Source: Paracoccus shandongensis (GTDB lineage Bacteria > Pseudomonadota > Alphaproteobacteria > Rhodobacterales > Rhodobacteraceae). Taken from it: 64,000 bases of DNA. Under the pieces are notes generated by a model. It had not been told where the DNA came from. It did no database searches and saw only the letters and a list, made by a program, of their open reading frames with translations. Numbering within the stretch: the stretch's first letter is position 1; each line of letters begins with the position of its first letter. The position numbers were made by a program, and so were the translations under genes. Positions 26,711-33,710 of this stretch are shown in pieces. The DNA is taken from NCBI RefSeq assembly GCF_017315735.1, contig NZ_JAFLRK010000001.1, positions 248,001 through 312,000 of the forward strand, read 5' to 3'.

Positions 26711-26854
26711 ATGACCAACACCATCGCCATCGCGCTTCTGGTCCTGATCCTGGGGCTGTTCGCCGCCGACCAGCTGTGGCTCCAGTGGCAGTTGCCGCTG
26801 ATGGCGGCGCGGACGGTGGACAGCCTGGTCGAATATCTCATCTTCTGGCGCTAA
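26711..26854 (+). CDS. 47-residue membrane peptide upstream of gap
   Basis: The frame [19 protein letters not shown] and on to EYLIFWR encodes one strong membrane helix followed by a short amphipathic tail. It sits 41 bp after fliG and 88 bp before gap in the same direction. The clean hydrophobic profile and good position argue for a real gene. From memory, a small membrane protein in front of gap is seen in related genomes, but I cannot check this here. Function unknown. Confidence 0.6.
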   Translation: MTNTIAIALLVLILGLFAADQLWLQWQLPLMAARTVDSLVEYLIFWR

Positions 26855-26942
26855 CACGCCGCCGGCGGGCCGCGCGGCATTTGCATCACCCGAAACAGCG
26901 CGATACGAGGGGCGCAACGTCACTTGGTCGGGAGAAAGAACC

Positions 26943-27944
26943 ATGGCTGTCAAAGTTGCGATCAACGGTTTCGGGCGGATCGGCCGGAACGTCCTGCGCG
27001 CCATCATTGAATCGGGCCGCACCGATATCGAGGTCGTCGCGATCAACGACCTGGGCCCGGTCGAGACCAACGCGCATCTGCTGCGCTATGACAGCGTGCA
27101 TGGCCGCTTTCCCGCGCAGGTGACCGTCAACGGCGATTCCATCGACGTGGGCCGCGGCCCGATCAAGGTGACCGCGATCCGCAACCCGGCCGACCTGCCC
27201 TGGGGCGACGTGGACGTGATCATGGAATGCACCGGCATCTTCACGTCCAAGGACAAGGTCCAGCCGCACCTGTCCACGGGTGCCAAGCGCGTGCTGATCT
27301 CGGCCCCGGGCGACAATGCCGACAAGACCATCGTCTTCGGCGTGAACGACGACACGCTGACCGCCGACGACCTGGTGGTGTCGAACGCCAGTTGCACCAC
27401 GAACTGCCTGTCGCCCGTCGCCAAGGTGCTGAACGACGCCATCGGCATCGACCGCGGCTTCATGACCACGATCCACAGCTATACCGGCGACCAGCCGACG
27501 CTGGACACGATGCACAAGGATCTGTACCGCGCCCGCGCCGCCGCCCTGTCGATGATCCCGACCTCGACCGGGGCTGCCAAGGCCGTGGGCCTGGTGCTGC
27601 CGGAACTGAAAGGCAAGCTGGACGGCGTGGCGATCCGGGTGCCCACGCCCAACGTCTCGGTCGTGGACTTGGTGTTCGAGGCGAGCCGCGACACCTCGGT
27701 CGAGGAAATCAATGCCGCGATCAAGGCTGCGGCCGACGGCCCGCTGAAGGGCGTCCTGGGCTATACCGAGGAGAAGCTGGTGTCCTCGGACTTCAACCAC
27801 GACCCCCATTCCTCGGTCTTCCACATGGACCAGACCAAGGTGATGGAAGGCCGGCTGTGCCGCATCCTGACCTGGTACGACAACGAATGGGGTTTTTCCA
27901 ACCGCATGTCCGACACCGCGGTCGCGATGGGCAAGCTGATCTGA
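26943..27944 (+). CDS. gap: Glyceraldehyde-3-phosphate dehydrogenase
   Basis: GAPDH converts glyceraldehyde-3-phosphate, phosphate and NAD+ to 1,3-bisphosphoglycerate in glycolysis and the reverse in gluconeogenesis. The 333 residues begin [18 protein letters not shown] (NAD binding), with the active site [13 protein letters not shown] (Cys nucleophile), [11 protein letters not shown] (catalytic His) and [12 protein letters not shown] at the end. GGGAG precedes the ATG. A strong intrinsic terminator follows. Confidence 0.98.
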   Translation: MAVKVAINGFGRIGRNVLRAIIESGRTDIEVVAINDLGPVETNAHLLRYDSVHGRFPAQVTVNGDSIDVGRGPIKVTAIRNPADLPWGDVDVIMECTGIFTSKDKVQPHLSTGAKRVLISAPGDNADKTIVFGVNDDTLTADDLVVSNASCTTNCLSPVAKVLNDAIGIDRGFMTTIHSYTGDQPTLDTMHKDLYRARAAALSMIPTSTGAAKAVGLVLPELKGKLDGVAIRVPTPNVSVVDLVFEASRDTSVEEINAAIKAAADGPLKGVLGYTEEKLVSSDFNHDPHSSVFHMDQTKVMEGRLCRILTWYDNEWGFSNRMSDTAVAMGKLI

Positions 27945-27948
27945 CCGG

Positions 27949-27977
27949 AACGGCGGGGGAAACCCCGCCGTTTTCCT
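27949..27977 (+). terminator. Intrinsic terminator after gap
   Basis: A 10-bp stem AACGGCGGGG / CCCCGCCGTT with a GAAA loop is followed by TTCCTTT, five bases after the gap stop. This is a clear rho-independent terminator; reading the other way it lies just beyond the end of the convergent small gene. Confidence 0.85.
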
Positions 27978-28277
27978 TTACCCGGCCCGGCCCAGGCGGC
28001 GCGAATTGGCGCGGGTCCGCTTGCCATAGGGGCGCAGGGCGGCGGCCATCATCCGTTCGGCGCTGTGCCCGCGGGCTGCGGATTGCGCGATGGCGAACAG
28101 CGATTCCGTCGCGGCGGCCTGCTTTTCGGCAACCATCACGAAGGGCTCGCCCGGGGCCTGTGCCATGATGCCCATCATCCCCGCCGTCCGAAGGCCGATC
28201 ACCATCTGCGCCTCGATGGCCATGCGGGCGAATTGCGTCCAAAGGCGGACAGGGTTCTTGGGCATCATCGGGTACAT
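27978..28277 (-). CDS. Small conserved protein of unknown function
   Basis: A 99-residue protein, MYPMMPKNPVRLWTQFARM, with an Ala/Met-rich helical middle (MVIGLRTAGMMGIMAQAPGEPFVMVAEKQAAA) and a basic C-terminus (RPYGKRTRANSRRLGR). AAGGA stands before the ATG at 28277. The pattern recalls short phasin-like proteins that Rhodobacterales annotations sometimes call antifreeze protein. No enzyme motif is visible. The ORF ends directly at the gap terminator. Confidence 0.65.
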   Translation of the reverse strand: MYPMMPKNPVRLWTQFARMAIEAQMVIGLRTAGMMGIMAQAPGEPFVMVAEKQAAATESLFAIAQSAARGHSAERMMAAALRPYGKRTRANSRRLGRAG

Positions 28278-28376
28278 CGCGTCATCCTTTGGACCATCAC
28301 CTCAATCTGGTGTGACGCAAACGTCAGAGCAAGGGCCGCTGTTGCACGGATGCCTGCCATTTTATGCATGACGCGC

Positions 28377-28404
28377 TTGGCAAGGCCCGTTTGCGTTGTA
28401 TAGA
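28377..28404 (+). promoter_or_regulatory. pyrC promoter very close to the start codon
   Basis: TTGGCA (28377-28382) and TATAGA (28399-28404) are 16 bp apart. The pyrC ATG is at 28413, only 8 bases after the -10 box, so the transcript would start at or within a few bases of the ATG. GAGG inside this stretch would then be mostly untranscribed. Confidence 0.5.
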
Positions 28405-28412
28405 GGCAGGCC

Positions 28413-29453
28413 ATGACCGACCGCATCACCCTTCGCCGCCCCGACGACTGGCACCTGCACCTGCGCGACGGCGCGATGCTGGCCGCCGTCGCGCCCCATT
28501 CCGCCCGCTTCGGCCGCGCGATCATCATGCCGAACCTGGTGCCCCCGGTCGTGACGGGCGCCCAGGCCGCCGCCTATCGCGACCGCATCCTGGCAGCCCT
28601 GCCGGACGGTGCCGCGTTGCAGCCGCAGATGACGCTGTATCTGACCGATGCGACCGATCCCGCCGATGTGGTGGGCGCCTTCCGCGCAGGCATCATCCGC
28701 GCGGTCAAGCTCTATCCCGCAGGCGCCACGACCAATTCCGCTAGCGGCGTGACCGATTTCGACCGCGTCCAGCCGGTGCTGGAGGCGATGGCCGAGGCGG
28801 GCGTGACCCTGTGTGTCCACGGCGAAGTGACGGACCCGGCGGTGGACATCTTCGACCGCGAGGCCGTGTTCATCGACCGCGTGCTGGACCCGCTGCGCCG
28901 CCGCACCCCCGGCTTGCGCGTGGTGATGGAACATATCACCACCAGCGACGGCGTGGCCTATGCCCGGTCGGGCGGCGACGATCTGGCCGCGACGATCACC
29001 ACCCATCACCTGGTCATCAACCGCAATGCGATCCTGGCCGGGGGGATCCGCCCGCATTACTACTGCCTGCCCGTCGCCAAGCGCGAATCGCACCGCCTGG
29101 CGCTGCGCGAGGCCGCCACCAGCGGCGAGGCGCGGTTCTTCCTGGGCACCGACAGCGCGCCGCACGCCGACAGCGCGAAACTGCAACCCTGCGGCTGCGC
29201 GGGCTGCTTCACCGCGCCCAATACGATGTCGATCCTGGCCCAGGTCTTCGAGGACGAGGGCGCGCTGGACCGCCTGGAAGGTTTCGCCAGCCTGCATGGC
29301 GCCGCCTTCTATGGCCTGCCGCCGAATGACGACCGCATCACCCTGGTCAAGCGCGGCACCCCCGCCGCCTATTCCGCGCAGATCGACGCGGGCGGCGAAA
29401 CTGTCACTGTCTTCGACCCCGGCTTCCCCCTTTACTGGCATCTGGAGGACTGA
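28413..29453 (+). CDS. pyrC: Dihydroorotase
   Basis: Dihydroorotase closes carbamoyl-aspartate to dihydroorotate in pyrimidine synthesis. The 346-residue class II enzyme shows [13 protein letters not shown] (two zinc His), [13 protein letters not shown] with the carbamylated bridging Lys, CVHGEV, MEHITT and [14 protein letters not shown] with the catalytic Asp. Its stop overlaps the pyrE start (TGATG), so the two are one transcription unit. Confidence 0.97.
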   Translation: MTDRITLRRPDDWHLHLRDGAMLAAVAPHSARFGRAIIMPNLVPPVVTGAQAAAYRDRILAALPDGAALQPQMTLYLTDATDPADVVGAFRAGIIRAVKLYPAGATTNSASGVTDFDRVQPVLEAMAEAGVTLCVHGEVTDPAVDIFDREAVFIDRVLDPLRRRTPGLRVVMEHITTSDGVAYARSGGDDLAATITTHHLVINRNAILAGGIRPHYYCLPVAKRESHRLALREAATSGEARFFLGTDSAPHADSAKLQPCGCAGCFTAPNTMSILAQVFEDEGALDRLEGFASLHGAAFYGLPPNDDRITLVKRGTPAAYSAQIDAGGETVTVFDPGFPLYWHLED

Positions 29454-30124
29454 TGAGCCTGACCTTCCCCGCGCGCGAGGAGATCGCCCGCCTGTCCGCC
29501 CGGATGCTGCTGGAAATCAAGGCCGTCGATTTCAATGCGGCGACGCCCTTCACCTATGCCTCGGGCCTGAAGGGGCCGACCTATGTGGATTGCCGCCGGA
29601 TCATCAGCTTTCCGCGCGTGCGCCAGACGCTGATGGATTTCATGGCCGCGACCGTGATGCGCGACGCGGGTTTCGAGGCCTTCAACAACGTGGCAGGCGG
29701 TGAAACCGCGGGCATCCCCTTTGCCGCCATGGTCGCCGAACGGCTGGGCCTGCCGATGACCTATGTACGGAAAAAGCCCAAGGGTTACGGCCGCAATGCC
29801 CGGATCGAGGGCGTGATGACCGAAGGCCAACGCGTACTGCTGGTCGAGGATCTGACCACCGATGGCGGCAGCAAGCTGTCCTTCGTGGACGCGATTCGCG
29901 ACACGGGCGCGACCTGCGCGCATACGGCCGTGGTCTTCTATTACGGCATCTTCCCGGAAACGACGCAGCGTCTGGCCGATCATGGGGTTTCCCTGCATCA
30001 CCTCTGCACCTGGTGGGACGTGCTGGCCGAGGCGCGGGCGCAGGCCGCCTTTGACGCGCAAACGCTGGCCGAGGTCGAGGTCTTCCTAACCGATCCCCGC
30101 GCCTGGCAGGCCGCGCACGCCTGA
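29453..30124 (+). CDS. pyrE: Orotate phosphoribosyltransferase
   Basis: PyrE joins orotate and PRPP to form OMP. The 223-residue protein has [16 protein letters not shown] (orotate-binding Lys), [18 protein letters not shown] (the flexible catalytic loop), and the PRPP-binding motif [14 protein letters not shown]. It follows pyrC with a one-base overlap. The length is typical of the alphaproteobacterial type. Confidence 0.96.
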   Translation: MSLTFPAREEIARLSARMLLEIKAVDFNAATPFTYASGLKGPTYVDCRRIISFPRVRQTLMDFMAATVMRDAGFEAFNNVAGGETAGIPFAAMVAERLGLPMTYVRKKPKGYGRNARIEGVMTEGQRVLLVEDLTTDGGSKLSFVDAIRDTGATCAHTAVVFYYGIFPETTQRLADHGVSLHHLCTWWDVLAEARAQAAFDAQTLAEVEVFLTDPRAWQAAHA

Positions 30125-30125
30125 C

Positions 30126-30134
30126 TTATCCACA
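30126..30134. promoter_or_regulatory. DnaA-box sequence between pyrE and dnaB
   Basis: TTATCCACA, identical to the strongest DnaA box known from E. coli, begins two bases after the pyrE stop codon (30122-30124). A second related sequence, CATCCACAG, follows at 30138-30146 on the same strand. They lie about 100 bp before the dnaB start. DnaA could regulate dnaB, or this may be chance; there is no AT-rich unwinding region, so it is not an origin. Confidence 0.4.
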
Positions 30135-30232
30135 GGCCATCCACAGAACCGCCCCCTGAAATCGCGCGGCGCGGCGTTCCCCGCGTGGCGCATCGGGTGT
30201 AGAACGAGGGGCAAGACCAAAGGGGGCAGCAC

Positions 30233-31720
30233 ATGACCAACCTGCGCGCCATCATTCCGGGCCAGCCCGTCAGCGCCGAGGACACGCCCTCGATCCCCTT
30301 TTCGCTGGAGGCCGAACAGCAGCTTCTGGGCGCGCTTCTGACCAACAACGACGTGTTCGACCGCGTCAGCCAGATCATCAAGCCGGATCATTTCTATCAC
30401 CCGGTCCATTCCCGCATCTTCGAGATCTGCGCGGAACGCATCCGCAAGAACGCGCTGGCAAGCCCCGTCACCATCAAGGCCTTCCTGGAACATGACGAGG
30501 GGCTGAAGGAACTGGGCGGTCCCGCCTATCTGGCCCGGATCGCGGGGGCCGCGATCAGCGCCTATGCCGCGCGCGACTATGCCCAGATGATCCGCGAATT
30601 CGCCCTGCGGCGCGAGTTGATCCAACTGGGCCAGGACATTTCTGCCCGCGCCGCCACGGTCGAGGTGGGCGACGAGGCCGAGGAGCAGATCAAGGCCGCC
30701 GAACAGACGCTGTACAAACTGGGCGAGGCGGGCACGGCCGAACGCGGCTTCCAGTCCTTCCTCAAGGCCGTGACGGGCGCGGTCCAGGCGGCCAACGCCG
30801 CCTATCAGCGCGACGGCAAGCTGTCGGGCATCTCGACCGGGCTGATCGACCTGGACGCCAAGATGGGCGGGCTGAACAACTCGGACCTCATCATCCTGGC
30901 GGGCCGTCCGTCGATGGGGAAAACCTCGCTTGCGACCAACATCGCCTTCAACATCGCCAAGGCCCACAAGACGGGCGAACGCCCGGACGGCACCATCGGC
31001 ACGGTCGAAGGCGGCGTGGTGGGCTTCTTCAGCCTGGAAATGTCGGCTGAACAGCTTGCCGCCCGGATCCTGTCCGAGGCGGCCGAGGTTCCCTCCGAAC
31101 GCATCCGCAGCGGCAACATGGACGAGGCCGAGTTCCGCCGCTTTGTCGAGGCCGCGCACGCGCTTCAGAACTGCCCCCTCTATATCGACGACACGCCCGC
31201 CCTGCCGATCAACCAGCTTGCCGCCCGCGCCCGCAAGCTGAAGCGGACGCATGGGCTGGACGTGCTGATGGTGGACTATCTGCAACTGCTGAAGGCGGCG
31301 TCGGCCAAGGACAGCCGCGTGAACGAGGTCAGCGAGATCACGCAGGGCCTCAAGGCCGTCGCCAAGGAACTGAACATCCCCGTGATCGCCCTGTCGCAGC
31401 TGTCGCGCCAGGTCGAAAACCGCGACGACAAGCGCCCGCAACTGTCCGACCTGCGCGAATCCGGGTCCATCGAACAGGACGCCGACATCGTGATGTTCGT
31501 GTTCCGCGAGGAATACTACAAGGAACGCGAAAAGCCGTCCGACAGTGACCTGGATGCCATGGCGAAATGGCAGCAGGTGATGGAGCAATGCCACGGCAAG
31601 GCCGAGGTGATCCTGGGCAAGCAGCGCCACGGCCCCATCGGCACGGTCGAGCTGTCCTTCGAGGGCCAGTTCACGCGCTTCGGCAATCTGGCCAAGGACC
31701 GGCAGTCGCAATGGGACTAG
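30233..31720 (+). CDS. dnaB: Replicative DNA helicase DnaB
   Basis: The 495-residue hexameric helicase unwinds DNA 5'-3' at the fork and recruits primase. The N-terminal domain (IPFSLEAEQQLLGALLTN) binds DnaG. The RecA-like domain starts near residue 200 with the Walker A motif GRPSMGKTSLATNIA; Walker B lies at LDVLMVDYLQLL, followed by LSQLSRQVENRDDKRPQLSDLRESGSIEQDAD. GGGGGC precedes the ATG. No intein is present. Confidence 0.97.
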   Translation: MTNLRAIIPGQPVSAEDTPSIPFSLEAEQQLLGALLTNNDVFDRVSQIIKPDHFYHPVHSRIFEICAERIRKNALASPVTIKAFLEHDEGLKELGGPAYLARIAGAAISAYAARDYAQMIREFALRRELIQLGQDISARAATVEVGDEAEEQIKAAEQTLYKLGEAGTAERGFQSFLKAVTGAVQAANAAYQRDGKLSGISTGLIDLDAKMGGLNNSDLIILAGRPSMGKTSLATNIAFNIAKAHKTGERPDGTIGTVEGGVVGFFSLEMSAEQLAARILSEAAEVPSERIRSGNMDEAEFRRFVEAAHALQNCPLYIDDTPALPINQLAARARKLKRTHGLDVLMVDYLQLLKAASAKDSRVNEVSEITQGLKAVAKELNIPVIALSQLSRQVENRDDKRPQLSDLRESGSIEQDADIVMFVFREEYYKEREKPSDSDLDAMAKWQQVMEQCHGKAEVILGKQRHGPIGTVELSFEGQFTRFGNLAKDRQSQWD

Positions 31721-32067
31721 GCCTGCCAGTCCCCGCCGTCACCATCGGGCTGCTGATCGCGTCCAACGTCTTCATGACGGTGGCCTGGTACGGGCACCTG
31801 AAGTTCAAGACCGCGCCGCTGGTCACGGTAATCGCGATCAGCTGGTTCATTGCCCTGTTCGAATACATCCTGCAAGTGCCCGCCAACCGCATCGGCCACG
31901 GACATTTCAGCGCCGCCCAACTGAAGACCATCCAGGAGGTCATCAGCCTGTCGGTCTTCGCGCTGTTCTCGTGGCTTTACCTGGGCGAGCGCATAGGCTG
32001 GCAGCACGGCGTGGGCTTCGGCCTGATCTGCCTGGGCGCCTGGTTCATCTTTCACGATTTCGGCTAG
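31711..32067 (+). CDS. DUF486 small membrane protein
   Basis: A 118-residue protein with four hydrophobic helices: VTIGLLIASNVFMTVAWYGHL, VTVIAISWFIALFEYILQVPANRIG, ISLSVFALFSWLYLGERI, and HGVGFGLICLGAWFIF. HLKFKTAPL and EYILQVPANRIGH are typical of DUF486, a family resembling small multidrug/EamA-type transporters. Its function is unknown. The ATG overlaps the end of dnaB by 10 bp in another frame. Confidence 0.85.
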   Translation: MGLGLPVPAVTIGLLIASNVFMTVAWYGHLKFKTAPLVTVIAISWFIALFEYILQVPANRIGHGHFSAAQLKTIQEVISLSVFALFSWLYLGERIGWQHGVGFGLICLGAWFIFHDFG

Positions 32068-32151
32068 ACTGTCGGTTCATCCAGTTGCAACCGGAAGCTT
32101 CCGATCATTGCCCTGAAGGCAATGGTCGAGCAATCGTTTGTGGAAAGGATA

Positions 32152-32241
32152 TGGCGGACAGTGAGGGATTCGAACCCTCGAGACGGTTCCCCGCCTACAC
32201 ACTTTCCAGGCGTGCGCCTTCGACCACTCGGCCAACTGTCC
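32152..32241 (-). tRNA. tRNA-Ser (anticodon GGA)
   Basis: On the minus strand a 90-base sequence folds as a class II tRNA. The acceptor stem is GGACAGT / ACTGTCC, followed by the D-arm GCCGAGTGGTCGAAGGC and anticodon loop CTGGAAA (GGA, reads UCC and UCU). A long variable arm (TAGGCGGGGAACCGTC) and the T-arm GAGGGTTCGAATCCCTC follow. Discriminator G and an encoded CCA end the gene. A promoter TTGCGC (32278-32273) and TAGACC (32255-32250), 17 bp apart, lies upstream just past the phaR stop. There is no integrase or duplicated tRNA end nearby. Confidence 0.97.
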
Positions 32242-32279
32242 GTGGGCGCGGTCTAGCTTGTGTCCGCGGCGGGCGCAAG

Positions 32280-32891
32280 TCAGAGCTTTGAAATACGCTG
32301 CTGAAGTTCGGCCAGTTGGCGCCGGATTTCCGCCATGTCCTCGCCGCCCTCGCCCTCGGGGGCGGAACGGGGGCGGGTCTTGCGGGTGGGCGCGGCGTCG
32401 GCCGCCTGCTCGGGGCCCTCCAACTCGGTGGGCTCGGGGCCCGAGGAGCCGGTCCAGCCGCCCATCAGGGCCTTCAGGAAGGCCTGCTGCTGGCGGTGCA
32501 TGGCGTCGAAGCCCGGGACGCGGGCCATGGGGTTCGGCATGACCGCCATGTTCTCCATCAGCTTCGACTGGCTTTCGCGCAGCATCTCGAAACTGGCGGC
32601 CAGGAACTGGGGCACCACGGATTGCGCGCTGGTCGCATAGCTGCGCACCAGGTCGGTCAGAACGCCGATCGGCAGGACGTTTTCGCCGCGGCCCTCGTGT
32701 TCGGCGATGATCTGCAACAGGTATTGCCGCGTCAGGTCGTCGCCGGACTTCAGATCGACGATCTTGACCTCTCGCCCCGCGCGGATGAAGGTGGCGATGT
32801 CCTCCAAGGTCACGTAGTCGCTGGTTTCGGTGTTGTAGAGCCGCCGACTGGCATAGCGCTTGATCAGCAGCGGCGTGGATGTTGCGGCCAT
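32280..32891 (-). CDS. phaR: PHB synthesis repressor PhaR
   Basis: PhaR is the DNA-binding repressor that senses PHB granules and controls phasin synthesis. The 203-residue protein begins with the PHB accumulation regulatory domain (LLIKRYASRRLYNTETSDYV, EVKIVDLKSGDDLTRQYLLQII, residues 8-70). A middle helical part (FLAASFEMLRESQSKLMENMA) and an acidic tail with MAEIRRQLAELQQRISKL follow. GAGG precedes the ATG at 32891; an upstream ATG at 32921 is less likely. An imperfect CTGC-N4-GCAA lies at 32930-32941, so it may regulate itself weakly. Confidence 0.93.
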   Translation of the reverse strand: MAATSTPLLIKRYASRRLYNTETSDYVTLEDIATFIRAGREVKIVDLKSGDDLTRQYLLQIIAEHEGRGENVLPIGVLTDLVRSYATSAQSVVPQFLAASFEMLRESQSKLMENMAVMPNPMARVPGFDAMHRQQQAFLKALMGGWTGSSGPEPTELEGPEQAADAAPTRKTRPRSAPEGEGGEDMAEIRRQLAELQQRISKL

Positions 32892-32992
32892 GTCGGACCT
32901 CGGGCAAACGGTTTCCGACATGATGGGTGCTGCATCCGCAAAAGGCAAAGAAAATTCTGCGCCTGCCAAGGCCCTGCCTGATGCGCATGAAA

Positions 32993-33014
32993 AAAGGGGC
33001 GGTGACGCCCCTTT
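32993..33014 (-). terminator. Intrinsic terminator after phaP
   Basis: On the minus strand, AAAGGGGCG / CGCCCCTTT pairs around a GTGA-type tetraloop and is followed by a T-run (TTTTTT). It ends the phaP transcript 24 bp after its stop and partly insulates phaR. Confidence 0.8.
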
Positions 33015-33037
33015 CCTCACATCACTGTCCGGTGCGA

Positions 33038-33502
33038 TTACTTCGCGGCGACGGTGGTCGCGGCGCCTGCGGCCTTCTTCACGGCCAGCTGGTTGTCGCG
33101 GACCACGGTTTCAGCCACGGTGCGGGCCTCAGCGGCCACGTCCTTGCCGGCGGTCAGCATCAGGTCGACGGTGTCCATCTGGACCTTTTTCGCCACTTCG
33201 GCAAAGGCGGCCATGTGTTCGGCCGCGACTTCGGCGGACGCCGAGGCGAAGTCGGTCAGCGACTTGGCGTAGTCGGACGGTTCCTGCTTGACGACGGCCA
33301 GCTCGCCCATGCGGGAGATGGTGTCCTTGGCCCAGCGGGCCGAGATGTCGGTCGAACGTTCGGCGGCGGCCAGCGCGACCCGGGCCAGTTTCTCGCCCAG
33401 AACGCTCTGCGATTTGAAGGCTTCCTGGAACGACGAGGTATCGATCGGGAAGTTGGCCATCATGTCCTGGAAGGTCTTTGCGAAATCGGGGGTCTTTGCC
33501 AT
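33038..33502 (-). CDS. phaP: Phasin, PHB granule-associated protein
   Basis: The 154-residue protein coats PHB granules and limits their size. It is almost entirely amphipathic helix: FAKTFQDMMANFPIDTSSFQ near the start, then KLARVALAAAERSTDISARWAKDTISRM and TVDLMLTAGKDVAAEARTVAETV, with no Cys. TAGGAG stands 8 bases before the ATG at 33502. The open frame extends upstream, but that part contains the operators. It is controlled by PhaR through the two sites in its promoter, and has its own terminator. Confidence 0.93.
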   Translation of the reverse strand: MAKTPDFAKTFQDMMANFPIDTSSFQEAFKSQSVLGEKLARVALAAAERSTDISARWAKDTISRMGELAVVKQEPSDYAKSLTDFASASAEVAAEHMAAFAEVAKKVQMDTVDLMLTAGKDVAAEARTVAETVVRDNQLAVKKAAGAATTVAAK

Positions 33503-33583
33503 GTCAGTCACTCCTATCAGCGCAGCGGAAGGAAGAGATTCGATGAGAGAGGTTTCCGCAGCTAAAGCCATTCTCGTGACGGG

Positions 33584-33634
33584 AATATGAATGCTGCGGC
33601 GCAGCATTGCAAGGTTTTTGCTGCTGCGCCGCAG
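33584..33634 (-). promoter_or_regulatory. phaP promoter with two PhaR operators (TGC boxes)
   Basis: Minus-strand -35 TTGCAA (33612-33607) and -10 CATATT (33589-33584) are 17 bp apart. The spacer is almost entirely the palindrome ATGCTGCGGCGCAGCAT (33591-33607), containing CTGC-GGC-GCAG. A second CTGC-GCC-GCAG is at 33624-33634, exactly 30 bp upstream. This core, CTGC-N3-GCAG, is the binding sequence reported for PhaR of Paracoccus denitrificans. Repression by blocking RNA polymerase at the spacer follows directly from the layout. Confidence 0.85.
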
Positions 33635-33710
33635 AAAAAGTTAACCATCCGGAAAGGAGCCGACGGCATTTTCAGGCAAGCCACTGGAATGCCAGAGATT
33701 AATTTTCCGT

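Noticed and set aside
32152..32241. tRNA-Ser as an integration site for a mobile island
   Set aside because: No integrase, no duplicated tRNA 3' end and normal housekeeping genes (DUF486 and phaR) on both sides.
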